Below, piece after piece: positions 1 to 6,908 of a stretch of 64,000 nt of DNA. Positions within the stretch are counted from its first letter, which is position 1, and the number at the start of each line of letters is the position of its first letter. The notes beneath the pieces were generated by a model that saw only the letters and a list, made by a program, of their open reading frames with translations, was not told where the DNA came from and ran no database searches. Origin of the DNA: Nocardia caishijiensis NBRC 108228 (GTDB taxonomy: Bacteria > Actinomycetota > Actinomycetes > Mycobacteriales > Mycobacteriaceae); NCBI RefSeq assembly GCF_001612825.1, contig NZ_BDBE01000039.1, positions 169,669-233,668 on the forward strand, given 5' to 3'. The position numbers and the translations under genes were made by a program.

Positions 1-288
1 GAGGTACTGCATCAGGCCACGGATGAGCAACTGCTCGAAATCGATCCCGACCTTGGCGATGCCCGCCTGGCGCCACATGCCCATCGCGATCTGGCGCTCC
101 ACGGGCTGCGCGCGATACCAGGGGTGCCGTCCCAGCGGGTCCTCGGTCGGCATGATCCAGCGTGGATCGTCGGAATGCACCACCATTTCCGGTGCGTCCC
201 AATCGATGTCGACATAGGGATCGAAGTGTTTGGTGACCGAGCCCTCGGACAGGCCCTGCAGAATATCGTGATAATCGGACAACGTCAT
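1..288 (-). CDS. AurF-type diiron oxygenase, N-terminal part (runs off left edge)
   Basis: Reading the minus strand from an ATG at 288 gives 96 residues starting MTLSDYHDIL, with no stop before the window edge. The block with W, DP, HPWYR and then a helix ending in E-QLLIRGLMQYL resembles the N-terminal part of the AurF/CmlI diiron oxygenase family, whose members oxidise amines or other substrates in the cytoplasm using a di-iron centre. The first metal-ligand helix would start near the truncated end, so the catalytic set cannot be checked. A ribosome site (GGAGA) precedes the start. Two operator-like palindromes lie just upstream, so repression by a TetR-type protein is plausible. Family assignment is by recalled sequence pattern; the substrate is unknown. 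Confidence 0.65.
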   Translation of the reverse strand, partial: MTLSDYHDILQGLSEGSVTKHFDPYVDIDWDAPEMVVHSDDPRWIMPTEDPLGRHPWYRAQPVERQIAMGMWRQAGIAKVGIDFEQLLIRGLMQYL

Positions 289-305
289 CGGTGTCTCCTA
301 GCGGT

Positions 306-332
306 GGTTCCACTACTCAGTTTAGTGGTACC
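306..332. promoter_or_regulatory. Operator-like palindrome 1
   Basis: GGTTCCACTA at 306-315 faces TAGTGGTACC at 323-332 across a 7-base spacer, with 9 of 10 bases paired. It lies 18 bp upstream of the diiron oxygenase start. Its left half is repeated in the palindrome at 337-360, so this looks like a pair of binding sites for one dimeric repressor (TetR-like size). The regulator is not in the window. Confidence 0.55.
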
Positions 333-336
333 GGCG

Positions 337-360
337 GTTCCATTCAAGTGTAGATGGAAC
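337..360. promoter_or_regulatory. Operator-like palindrome 2
   Basis: GTTCCAT at 337-343 and ATGGAAC at 354-360 form perfect 7-bp arms around 10 bases. It shares the GGTTCCA half-site with the palindrome at 306-332, and the two centres are about three helical turns apart, as expected for cooperative operators. Confidence 0.5.
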
Positions 361-608
361 TTCGTGTCACATATATTTCCGCACCCGGTCGACGGGAGCG
401 GAATGAGGTCGAATCACATACGCCACCAACACTTTCCGACCGCGAAAAGGGCACTGATAAGGTGTGTGCGGATTCGCCGGAAGCGCAGCACAGCGGGACG
501 GGGACAGGCCGCACTCGCACCGTTGCACCGACGGCGGCAGTCTCGTCGGAGGGACCGGCGAGGTTCCGGCCACCAGGCTCTTCGGCCGGTGAGACGACTA
601 AGGAACCG

Positions 609-2003
609 ATGACCCCGACAATCGCGGTGTTCTTGTTCGGTATCGCAACAGTGGTGTTGCTCGGCGCGGTCGCGGTGGCGCTGGTCGCCCTGCGCAACGA
701 GCGTCACGTGCGCGCGCGGCTGTCCACGGCAGAACGCGAGCTCTACGCGCACGACGAGGCGATGACGCGCCTGGTCGAAGCGACCTTACCGAGGATCACC
801 GAAGCCATCCGCCGCCACAGTGAACCGGACGTCACCGCGGAGGTCCCCGCCCAGCTGCGGGACTCGCCGTTCGCGCACAAGATCGCGCGCATCGCGGCCG
901 AGTACGCCGAGGACCTCGCCCTGGTGCGCGAGGAGACCCGGCTCGCCGCCGAGCACGACGCCGAGGAGCGCGCCGCCGAACGGGTCGAGGCGGTCCGCGA
1001 CGAGACCCGCGCGCAGGTCGCCGCCGAGGCCCGTGCCGCGACGGGAAACGCGGTGCGCGCCTTCGGCACCACCGTGGTGAGTCTCGGCGCCGACGTGGGC
1101 CAGGTGGTCAGCAACGCGCTGCGGGAGAACCGCAACGACGAGGTGTACGGCACCTTGAGTCGCATCGATCACACCGTGCAGCAGATGATCCGGCAGGCGC
1201 AGTCCTATGTACTGGTCTCCGGCGGTCTGCCCGGCAGGCGGTGGCCGCAACAGACGGTCGACGACGTGGTCGGCGGCGCGACCGGACGGGTGCGCGACTA
1301 CCTGCGGGTGCGGACCGGGCACTGCGACCGGGTGGTCATCAGCCGCGCCGTCGAGCCGCTGGTGCACACCGTGGCCACGCTGCTCGACAACGCTCTGCGC
1401 TATTCGCCGCCGTCGTCGTTCGTCGATGTCGCCTTCCAACAGGGACACCACGGCGTCACCCTGATCATCGACGACGCAGGCGTCCGGATGAGCCAGGAGC
1501 AGATGGAGGAGGCGCGCCAGATCCTCTCGGGCGAGCGGGTGATCGACATCAACGCGCTCGGACCGTCGCCGAAGATCGGCTTTCCCGGCGTGGCGGCGCT
1601 GGCCCGGCGCTACGGATTCGCCGCCTATGTCGACGGACCCAATGTCTACGGCGGCACCCGCGCGATGGTCTTCATTCCCTCGGCGCTGCTCGTCGACAAG
1701 TCCGACTCCCGCTCGACCGAACTCGAGCAAGCCGCTGTCGCACCGGAAGTCATTGTGCGAGAGGATGTTTCCGAACCACTGGAGGTCGCGGCGGTGAGTG
1801 TCGCGACGGCACCGGAACCCACGGAACCGGACACGACCCCCGGCGGTCTACCCAAACGCACACGACGAGTCGTGACCCCCGCCGGGGACCGGGCCCGCGG
1901 CTCGGAGCTGCCAGGCAGGCCAGAGCTGGTCACCGCCTGGCAGACCGGCTCCCGGCACGGTCGCGCCGCGGCCGAACGTTCCATCGACGGACAGGACAGC
2001 TGA
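609..2003 (+). CDS. CvnA-like sensor kinase-like ATP-binding protein
   Basis: A 464-residue protein. One membrane helix occupies residues 4-27, followed by a long charged coiled-coil region (about 30-230) and a GHKL ATPase fold with an N-box (DNALRYSPP, about 259-267). The glycine box is degenerate (DDAGVRM instead of DxGxGM) and no phospho-accepting His domain is visible, as is usual for conservon CvnA proteins. The C-terminal 110 residues are Pro/Thr-rich and probably disordered. The ATG at 609 was chosen because the membrane helix begins directly after it and AAGGA precedes it. The stop overlaps the next start (TGATG), giving tight coupling to the roadblock protein. It probably signals from the membrane to a roadblock/GTPase system, but the usual CvnC and CvnD genes are missing here. 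Confidence 0.75.
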   Translation: MTPTIAVFLFGIATVVLLGAVAVALVALRNERHVRARLSTAERELYAHDEAMTRLVEATLPRITEAIRRHSEPDVTAEVPAQLRDSPFAHKIARIAAEYAEDLALVREETRLAAEHDAEERAAERVEAVRDETRAQVAAEARAATGNAVRAFGTTVVSLGADVGQVVSNALRENRNDEVYGTLSRIDHTVQQMIRQAQSYVLVSGGLPGRRWPQQTVDDVVGGATGRVRDYLRVRTGHCDRVVISRAVEPLVHTVATLLDNALRYSPPSSFVDVAFQQGHHGVTLIIDDAGVRMSQEQMEEARQILSGERVIDINALGPSPKIGFPGVAALARRYGFAAYVDGPNVYGGTRAMVFIPSALLVDKSDSRSTELEQAAVAPEVIVREDVSEPLEVAAVSVATAPEPTEPDTTPGGLPKRTRRVVTPAGDRARGSELPGRPELVTAWQTGSRHGRAAAERSIDGQDS

Positions 2004-2434
2004 TGAGCACTTCCCTCACCGACAGCACCAACCGCCTGGCTTGGCTGTTGGACGATCTGGAGCTCGACGGCGTGCGGTTCGCGGTCCTGTTATCCGACGA
2101 CGGGCTCCGGGTGGCCCATTCGCCCGGCATCAGCAAGGACGAGGCCGAACGATTCGCCGCCGCGGCCTCTGGGCTGCGCTCGCTCGGCAAGGCGCTCGGT
2201 GAGTTCTGCGGCGGGTATCCGAACGCGGTGCGCCAGAACATGACCGAGTACGACGAGGGAATGATCCTGATCACCGCCGCGGGCGCGGGCACCCTGCTCG
2301 GGGTCGCGACGACGGCGGAGGTCGATCTCGGACTCGTCGCGCACCGGATGAACGAACTGGCCGAACGGGTCGGCCGCGAACTTGGTGCCCCGCCTCGGCG
2401 CGATGAATTCCGTCGAGCGGAGATCTCGCTGTGA
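2003..2434 (+). CDS. Roadblock/LC7 domain protein (CvnB-like)
   Basis: A 143-residue soluble protein made almost entirely of a roadblock/LC7 domain: LDGVRFAVLLSDDGL, an aliphatic helix around AERFAAAASGL, and a strand pair ending in LLGVATTAEVDLGLVA. In actinomycete conservons CvnB acts with CvnA, CvnC (DUF742) and the small GTPase CvnD as a membrane-associated, G-protein-like complex. Here it overlaps CvnA by 3 bases and the P450 gene by 4, so all three are cotranscribed. Because no GTPase follows, it may act on a GTPase encoded elsewhere. Confidence 0.8.
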   Translation: MSTSLTDSTNRLAWLLDDLELDGVRFAVLLSDDGLRVAHSPGISKDEAERFAAAASGLRSLGKALGEFCGGYPNAVRQNMTEYDEGMILITAAGAGTLLGVATTAEVDLGLVAHRMNELAERVGRELGAPPRRDEFRRAEISL

Positions 2435-3678
2435 CCCTCGAGACCTCCTTCGGCGCCGCTCCCATCTCACCCGACTCCAACAGCGGGCAGGCCAGGATGG
2501 CGTTGTACTCGGAGGAGTTCGCGGCCGACCCGCAAGGCGCCTATCGCGACATGCGGCGCCGCTTCGGCTCGCTCGTCCCGGTCGACCTCGCGCCCGGTGT
2601 GCCCGCCACCCTGGTGATCGGCTATCGCACCGCGGTGCACATCCTCAACGACCCCGACCACTTCCCCGCCGACGCGCGCGTGTGGGAACGGACGGTACCC
2701 GAAGACTGCCCGGTGCTGCCGGTGATGCGTTACCGTCCCACCGCACTGCGCACCGCGGGCGCCGAGCACGCGCGCTACCGGCAGGCCACCGTCGCCAGCT
2801 TGGCCGGGGTGGACCTGTACCGGCTGCAACGCACCGTCGAGCAGATCACCATCCCGCTGATCAACGAGTTCTGCGCCGACGGCAGCGCGGAACTGCTGAG
2901 TCAGTACGGCTTCCCGGTCGCCTTCGCGGCCCTCAATTCGATGCTCGGCGCACCCGAGGACATCGGCGCCCGAGCCGCCGCGGGCATGGCGGCGATTCTC
3001 GAGGGCGGCGCGGACGCCGTGCAGGGCGGTCAGGTCCTCGAGGACGCGCTCTACGAACTGATCCGCCACAAGCAGCTCGATCCGGGTGACGACGTGGCCA
3101 CCCGCCTCGTACAACACCCGGCCCGCCTCAACGACGAGGAGCTGATGAACCAGCTGCTCACCATGTACGCCACGGGTATCGAGCCGATGCTGAACCTGAT
3201 CCTCAACACGGTGCGCCTGATGCTCACCGATCAGCGTTTCGCAGGCAGCATCCTCGGCGGCAGCCTGTCGACGCGGGACGCGCTCGACGAAGTGCTCTAC
3301 ACCGACCCGCCGATCGCCAACCACTGCACCACCTATCCGCGCCAACCGGTTCTCGTCGAGGACGTGTGGCTGCCCGCGCATCAGCCGGTCGTGGTGAGCA
3401 TGGCGGCCTGTAACACCGATCCGGCCATCGGCACGGGTGAGTTCCTCGACAACCGCGCCCACCTGGCCTGGAGCACCGGCCCGCACGGTTGCCCGGCCAA
3501 GTCCCCCGCGTATCTGATCGTCCAGGAAGCCATCGATCAGTTGCTCGACGCCCTGCCCGAAATGCGGCTCGCGGTGCCGGAGTCGGAGCTGGTCTGGCGA
3601 CCAGGCCCGTTCCATCGGGCCCTGACGTCGCTCCCTGTCACCTTCCCCGAGACCGCGCCGATGCCGGTCCCGAATTGA
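2431..3678 (+). CDS. Cytochrome P450 of the conservon (CYP157-like) type, lacking EXXR
   Basis: A 415-residue P450. The haem-thiolate loop is present as WSTGPHGCPA with Cys354. The K-helix position, where P450s have EXXR, reads E287-V-L-Y290, so the arginine is absent. The I-helix segment (YATGIEPM) also lacks the acid/alcohol pair used for oxygen activation. These departures are known in the CYP157 family encoded beside Streptomyces conservons (CvnE). The GTG start overlaps the upstream stop (GTGA). It probably serves a signalling or specialised redox role rather than generic hydroxylation; the redox partner and substrate cannot be read from the sequence. Confidence 0.8.
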   Translation: MTLETSFGAAPISPDSNSGQARMALYSEEFAADPQGAYRDMRRRFGSLVPVDLAPGVPATLVIGYRTAVHILNDPDHFPADARVWERTVPEDCPVLPVMRYRPTALRTAGAEHARYRQATVASLAGVDLYRLQRTVEQITIPLINEFCADGSAELLSQYGFPVAFAALNSMLGAPEDIGARAAAGMAAILEGGADAVQGGQVLEDALYELIRHKQLDPGDDVATRLVQHPARLNDEELMNQLLTMYATGIEPMLNLILNTVRLMLTDQRFAGSILGGSLSTRDALDEVLYTDPPIANHCTTYPRQPVLVEDVWLPAHQPVVVSMAACNTDPAIGTGEFLDNRAHLAWSTGPHGCPAKSPAYLIVQEAIDQLLDALPEMRLAVPESELVWRPGPFHRALTSLPVTFPETAPMPVPN

Positions 3679-3699
3679 CCAGTCGACGGAAGAAAAAAT

Positions 3700-3717
3700 C
3701 TACAGTGGCAACTGTAG
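3700..3717. promoter_or_regulatory. Operator-like palindrome overlapping the -35 box
   Basis: CTACAGT-GGCA-ACTGTAG is a perfect 7-bp inverted repeat. Its right arm overlaps the proposed -35 box of the promoter for the MerR gene, which suits autoregulation by that MerR-type protein (inference). Confidence 0.6.
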
Positions 3718-3743
3718 ACATTGTGCTTCACCAGTTGTAAGGT
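3715..3743 (+). promoter_or_regulatory. Sigma-70-type promoter of the MerR-DUF885 unit
   Basis: TAGACA at 3715-3720 and TAAGGT at 3738-3743 are separated by exactly 17 bases, a good match to the actinobacterial housekeeping promoter. Transcription would start near 3750, leaving a leader of about 180 nt before the MerR gene. An ATG at 3749 would give a leaderless 33-codon ORF (3749-3850), which overlaps the better-supported short ORF at 3790. Confidence 0.5.
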
Positions 3744-3789
3744 CGCTGATGTACACGAGCTTCGACACAACCGGCAGTCACAGGAGGTG

Positions 3790-3876
3790 GTGGTCACTGA
3801 GCAGTCACTTACCAGTCCCGCGTCCCGGAGAGTGTCGGGGTGCGGAGTGAATGTGAAGTCAATCCCTCGTTTGTAG
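3790..3876 (+). CDS. Possible 28-residue leader peptide upstream of the MerR gene
   Basis: A GTG (3787 or 3790), directly preceded by AGGAGG, opens a 28-codon frame that starts MVTEQSLTSP and ends KSIPRL. It uses codons rare in this genome (AGA, CTT, TTG). The stop lies 6 nt before a strong GC hairpin, which in turn lies just before the MerR ribosome site. This leader-peptide-then-hairpin order resembles attenuation or translational-coupling control. No homology is recognised, so expression is an inference. Confidence 0.35.
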   Translation: MVTEQSLTSPASRRVSGCGVNVKSIPRL

Positions 3877-3881
3877 ATCCC

Positions 3882-3908
3882 AGGCCCGGCGCCACACGCG
3901 CCGGGCCT
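3882..3908 (+). terminator. GC-rich hairpin in the MerR leader (attenuator or terminator)
   Basis: AGGCCCGGCG at 3882-3891 pairs perfectly with CGCCGGGCCT at 3899-3908 around a 7-nt loop. There is no U-tract. It lies 24 nt before the MerR start. Confidence 0.5.
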
Positions 3909-3931
3909 GCCAGCGTTGACCGAGAGGTGCT

Positions 3932-4282
3932 GTGCAGCACGTGGACACCGACGACGGCATCACTGCCGCCGACCGACTCGAAGACGACGACTACCCCGCC
4001 TACAGTATGGGTCGCGCCGCCGAAATCCTCGGCGTCACCCAGTCGTTTCTGCGCGCCCTCGACGCCGCCGAACTGCTGACCCCGCAGCGCTCCACCGGCG
4101 GCCACCGCCGCTACTCCCGATATCAGCTGCGCATCGCCGCGCGGGTACGTGGACTCGTCGACGCGGGCAACACCCTCGAATCCTCGTGCCGCATCGTGAT
4201 TCTGGAAGACCAGCTCGCCGAGGCCGAGCGCATCAACGCCGATCTGCGCGAGGCGCTGCACAATCGCCGCACCGACAGCTGA
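3932..4282 (+). CDS. MerR-family transcriptional regulator
   Basis: A 116-residue protein with an N-terminal winged helix-turn-helix of MerR type (YSMGRAAEILGV, then LRALDAAELLTP, then GGHRRYSRYQL, residues about 26-70) and a short C-terminal coiled coil rich in E, D and L. There is no obvious metal-binding or drug-binding domain. The GTG start at 3932 follows GAGAGG at good spacing. The DUF885 gene begins 4 bases after the stop, so they form an operon. The upstream palindrome and leader suggest autoregulation. The ligand is unknown. Confidence 0.75.
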   Translation: MQHVDTDDGITAADRLEDDDYPAYSMGRAAEILGVTQSFLRALDAAELLTPQRSTGGHRRYSRYQLRIAARVRGLVDAGNTLESSCRIVILEDQLAEAERINADLREALHNRRTDS

Positions 4283-4286
4283 CAGC

Positions 4287-5942
4287 GTGCGCGCCGACTC
4301 CGAGGTCCACTCGATCTGCGACCGGTATGTGGACGACTTCGCCGACGCCGACCCGGTCATGGCGACCCTGCTCGGCATCACCGGCCGCGACGATCAGCTC
4401 ACCGACTACTCACCCGCCGGGTACGCGGCGCGAGCCGACCTCGCCCACCGCGCGGCGAGTGCCATCGCCTCGACGACACCCGACGACGACGAGCGGATCG
4501 CGCGAGCGGTGTTCGCCGAGCGCATCGGCATCGAGGTCGAACTACACGATGCCGGTCTGCGCCTGGGGGCGTTGAATGTCATCGCATCGCCGGTTCAGGA
4601 CGTGCGGATGGTGTTCGACGTGATGGCGAGCGACACCGCCGAGGACTGGACGATGATCGGCGATCGGCTCGCCGCTGTGCCGAAATGCCTCGCGGGCCTG
4701 CGCGATTCCCTGCTCACCGCGCAGCAGCGCGGTCGGGGTGCCGCGATGCGGCAGGTACTCGAGACAGCCCGGCAGGCCGAGACATGGGCAGCCGGATTCT
4801 TCGCCACCTTCACCGCGGCCGCCGAGCACGTGCCGGGCGCACCCGATCTGGCCCGCGTGGCCTCGGCCGCCGATCGGGCATTCGGCGAGCTGGCGATGTT
4901 TCTGCGCACCGAGCTCGCGCCCCACGCTCCCCGCGCCGACGCGGTGGGCGAGGACACCTACCGGCTGTGGTCGCGGTATTTCACCGGAACCGCCGTCGAC
5001 CCGCACGCGGCCTACGCCTGGGGTTGGACGGAATTGGACCGCATCCATCGCGAGCTGGCCGCCGTGGCGGGCCGTATCGCACCGGGGGCGTCCATCGCCT
5101 CGGCCGCCGCGGTCCTCGACGCCGACACCGACTACCACCTGCACGGGCGCACTGCCCTGCAAGCCTGGCTGCAGGAGACGTCCGATCGAGCTCTGGACGC
5201 GCTAGGCGGCGTGCACTTCGAGATTCCGGACGAACTGATGGCGCTGGAGTGCCGGATCGCACCGCCGGGCGGCGGGGTCGGCGCGTACTACGTCGGACCG
5301 AGCGAGGATTTCCGCCGACCCGGCCGGATGTGGTGGTCGGTGGAGCCGCGGCGGGAGCTGTTCCTCAGCTGGCGTGAGATCAGCACCGTCTACCACGAGG
5401 GTGTGCCGGGCCACCACCTCCAGGTGGCCACCGCGGTACGGGAGGCCCGGTCCCTCAACCGGTTTCAGCGACTCCTGTCGTTCGTGGACGGCCACGGCGA
5501 AGGCTGGGCGCTCTACGCCGAGCGCCTCATGCGGGAACTGGGCTTCCTCGACGAGGACGGGGCCCTGTTCGGCATGCTCGCCGAACAACTCTTTCGCGCC
5601 GCCCGCGTCGTGCTCGACATCGGCCTGCACCTCGAACTGCCGATTCCGTCCGGTACCGGTTTCCACGAGGGTGAACGCTGGACTCCGGACCTCGGCCGGG
5701 AGTTCCTGCTGACCAGAACCCTGAAGGACGCGACCACCGCCCGCGACGAGATCGCCCGCTATCTGGGCTGGCCCGGCCAAGCCGCCGCCTACAAACTCGG
5801 CGAACAAGCCTGGCTCGCGGCCCGCGAGGACGCCAGACTCCGCGCGGGCGCTTCGTTCGACCTGAAGCACTTCCACACCCGTGCCCTGCGGCTGGGTGGG
5901 ATGGGGTTGGACACCCTCCGCACGCAATTGGTGCTGGACTGA
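4287..5942 (+). CDS. DUF885 family protein (putative metallopeptidase)
   Basis: A 551-residue cytoplasmic protein; no signal peptide or membrane segment is seen. The family hallmark YHEGVPGHH lies at residues 369-377, a variant HExxxGHH zinc-binding motif, with a downstream GHGEGWALYAERLM helix providing a probable third ligand Glu (about 407). Length and motif placement fit DUF885, a family of putative zinc peptidases of poorly defined substrate. It follows the MerR gene by 4 bp and starts with GTG. The cotranscribed regulator suggests inducible expression. Confidence 0.8.
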   Translation: MRADSEVHSICDRYVDDFADADPVMATLLGITGRDDQLTDYSPAGYAARADLAHRAASAIASTTPDDDERIARAVFAERIGIEVELHDAGLRLGALNVIASPVQDVRMVFDVMASDTAEDWTMIGDRLAAVPKCLAGLRDSLLTAQQRGRGAAMRQVLETARQAETWAAGFFATFTAAAEHVPGAPDLARVASAADRAFGELAMFLRTELAPHAPRADAVGEDTYRLWSRYFTGTAVDPHAAYAWGWTELDRIHRELAAVAGRIAPGASIASAAAVLDADTDYHLHGRTALQAWLQETSDRALDALGGVHFEIPDELMALECRIAPPGGGVGAYYVGPSEDFRRPGRMWWSVEPRRELFLSWREISTVYHEGVPGHHLQVATAVREARSLNRFQRLLSFVDGHGEGWALYAERLMRELGFLDEDGALFGMLAEQLFRAARVVLDIGLHLELPIPSGTGFHEGERWTPDLGREFLLTRTLKDATTARDEIARYLGWPGQAAAYKLGEQAWLAAREDARLRAGASFDLKHFHTRALRLGGMGLDTLRTQLVLD

Positions 5943-5979
5943 CCGGGCCCGCCGACCCCCGCCCGGGTGCTCCCGCGTT

Positions 5980-6885
5980 TCAGAACAGGCTGGTCTGAGC
6001 CGGTTCCGGGGTGACGTCGATGGTCGGGTCGAGTTCGATGCGGCGACCGACGAGGCGGGAGTCGTTGACCAACACCAGTTCGGCGGCACCCGCCCGGTCG
6101 CGGCAGGCGAGGGTGTGGCCGTGGGCGGCGACGGCGTCGAAGACGTACTCGCCTGCCGCCGAGGTGATTTCGACGGGGTCCGGGAATCGGCCGCTGGCCT
6201 GGATGGTCGTGTAGAAGTCGCGGCCGCCGGACCAGGCGATGTCGGTGCGGACGATCTCGTCGGGGAGGGCGCTGGCCGCATGCGCGGCGGCCTCGTCGAC
6301 CGCGGCTTCCACGGCCGACCACGGTCGCAGCGGCCGGGTGAGGATCCGCGTCTTCGTGACGCCCGGCACCGACTGCCGAAGTCCGGCCCGCTCGGTCACC
6401 ACCCGTTCGAGTTCGCGCACGTACAGTCCGTCGGGCGAATCGGTGATGAACCGGGCGGCGAGCGCACCCTGCTCGAACAGGCGGCGGTGCCGGCGCTGCG
6501 CGGAGGCGGTCCCGACCTTGGCCATTCCGTCCCCGAAGTACGCGATGTAGAGGTGGTGCGGGCGGGCCATGTAATCACGCACCTGTTCGGGCAGTGTGGT
6601 GAGCGGGCCCCGATGACTGTGCACGACCGACCACCCCTCCCGGATCCGGCACCGCTCGCACTGATGACCGGTGTCGACGCGCGCCTCGTGCGGACAGGGA
6701 CGGCGGCCCGGCTCCGCGCCGAACGCGCGATAGCCGAGGCAGTAGCGGCCCTCGGCGACCCGGAACGCCAGGCGGGTACCGACGCCAGGCAGCCGGTCGA
6801 CGGTGCCGTCGCCACCTTGCAACTCGTACCACCATCGACCCTGTTCGTCCCAGCGCGTGCCGCAGTACAGGGCGGTGGAGGTCAT
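5980..6885 (-). CDS. DUF2797 domain protein with a GIY-YIG-like segment
   Basis: A 301-residue soluble protein. A likely zinc site is formed by C64/H66 and C76-x2-C79. The segment HLYIAYFGDGMAKVG (about 111-125), followed by an R/L-rich helix, resembles the core of GIY-YIG nucleases. DUF2797 proteins combine these features; their role is not established. TAGATT lies 6 bp upstream of the ATG, so the mRNA may be leaderless. It converges with DUF885. Confidence 0.7.
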   Translation of the reverse strand: MTSTALYCGTRWDEQGRWWYELQGGDGTVDRLPGVGTRLAFRVAEGRYCLGYRAFGAEPGRRPCPHEARVDTGHQCERCRIREGWSVVHSHRGPLTTLPEQVRDYMARPHHLYIAYFGDGMAKVGTASAQRRHRRLFEQGALAARFITDSPDGLYVRELERVVTERAGLRQSVPGVTKTRILTRPLRPWSAVEAAVDEAAAHAASALPDEIVRTDIAWSGGRDFYTTIQASGRFPDPVEITSAAGEYVFDAVAAHGHTLACRDRAGAAELVLVNDSRLVGRRIELDPTIDVTPEPAQTSLF

Positions 6886-6908
6886 CCGGCGAATCTAGGC
6901 GATGGGGC

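Larger units (their letters stand above)
289..608. other. Intergenic region between divergent genes
   Basis: About 320 bp separate the diiron oxygenase start from the conservon-like genes. The left 75 bp hold two palindromes (described separately). The frame of the following kinase-like gene is open upstream as far as 354, but the N-terminal 85 residues it would add are low-complexity and unlike the family, so I treat 361-608 as non-coding leader. No RNA gene is seen. Confidence 0.5.

Noticed and set aside
5943..5966. Hairpin between the DUF885 and DUF2797 genes
   Set aside because: Only 6 bp of CCGGGC/GCCCGG pairing with a loose loop; too weak to list as a terminator.
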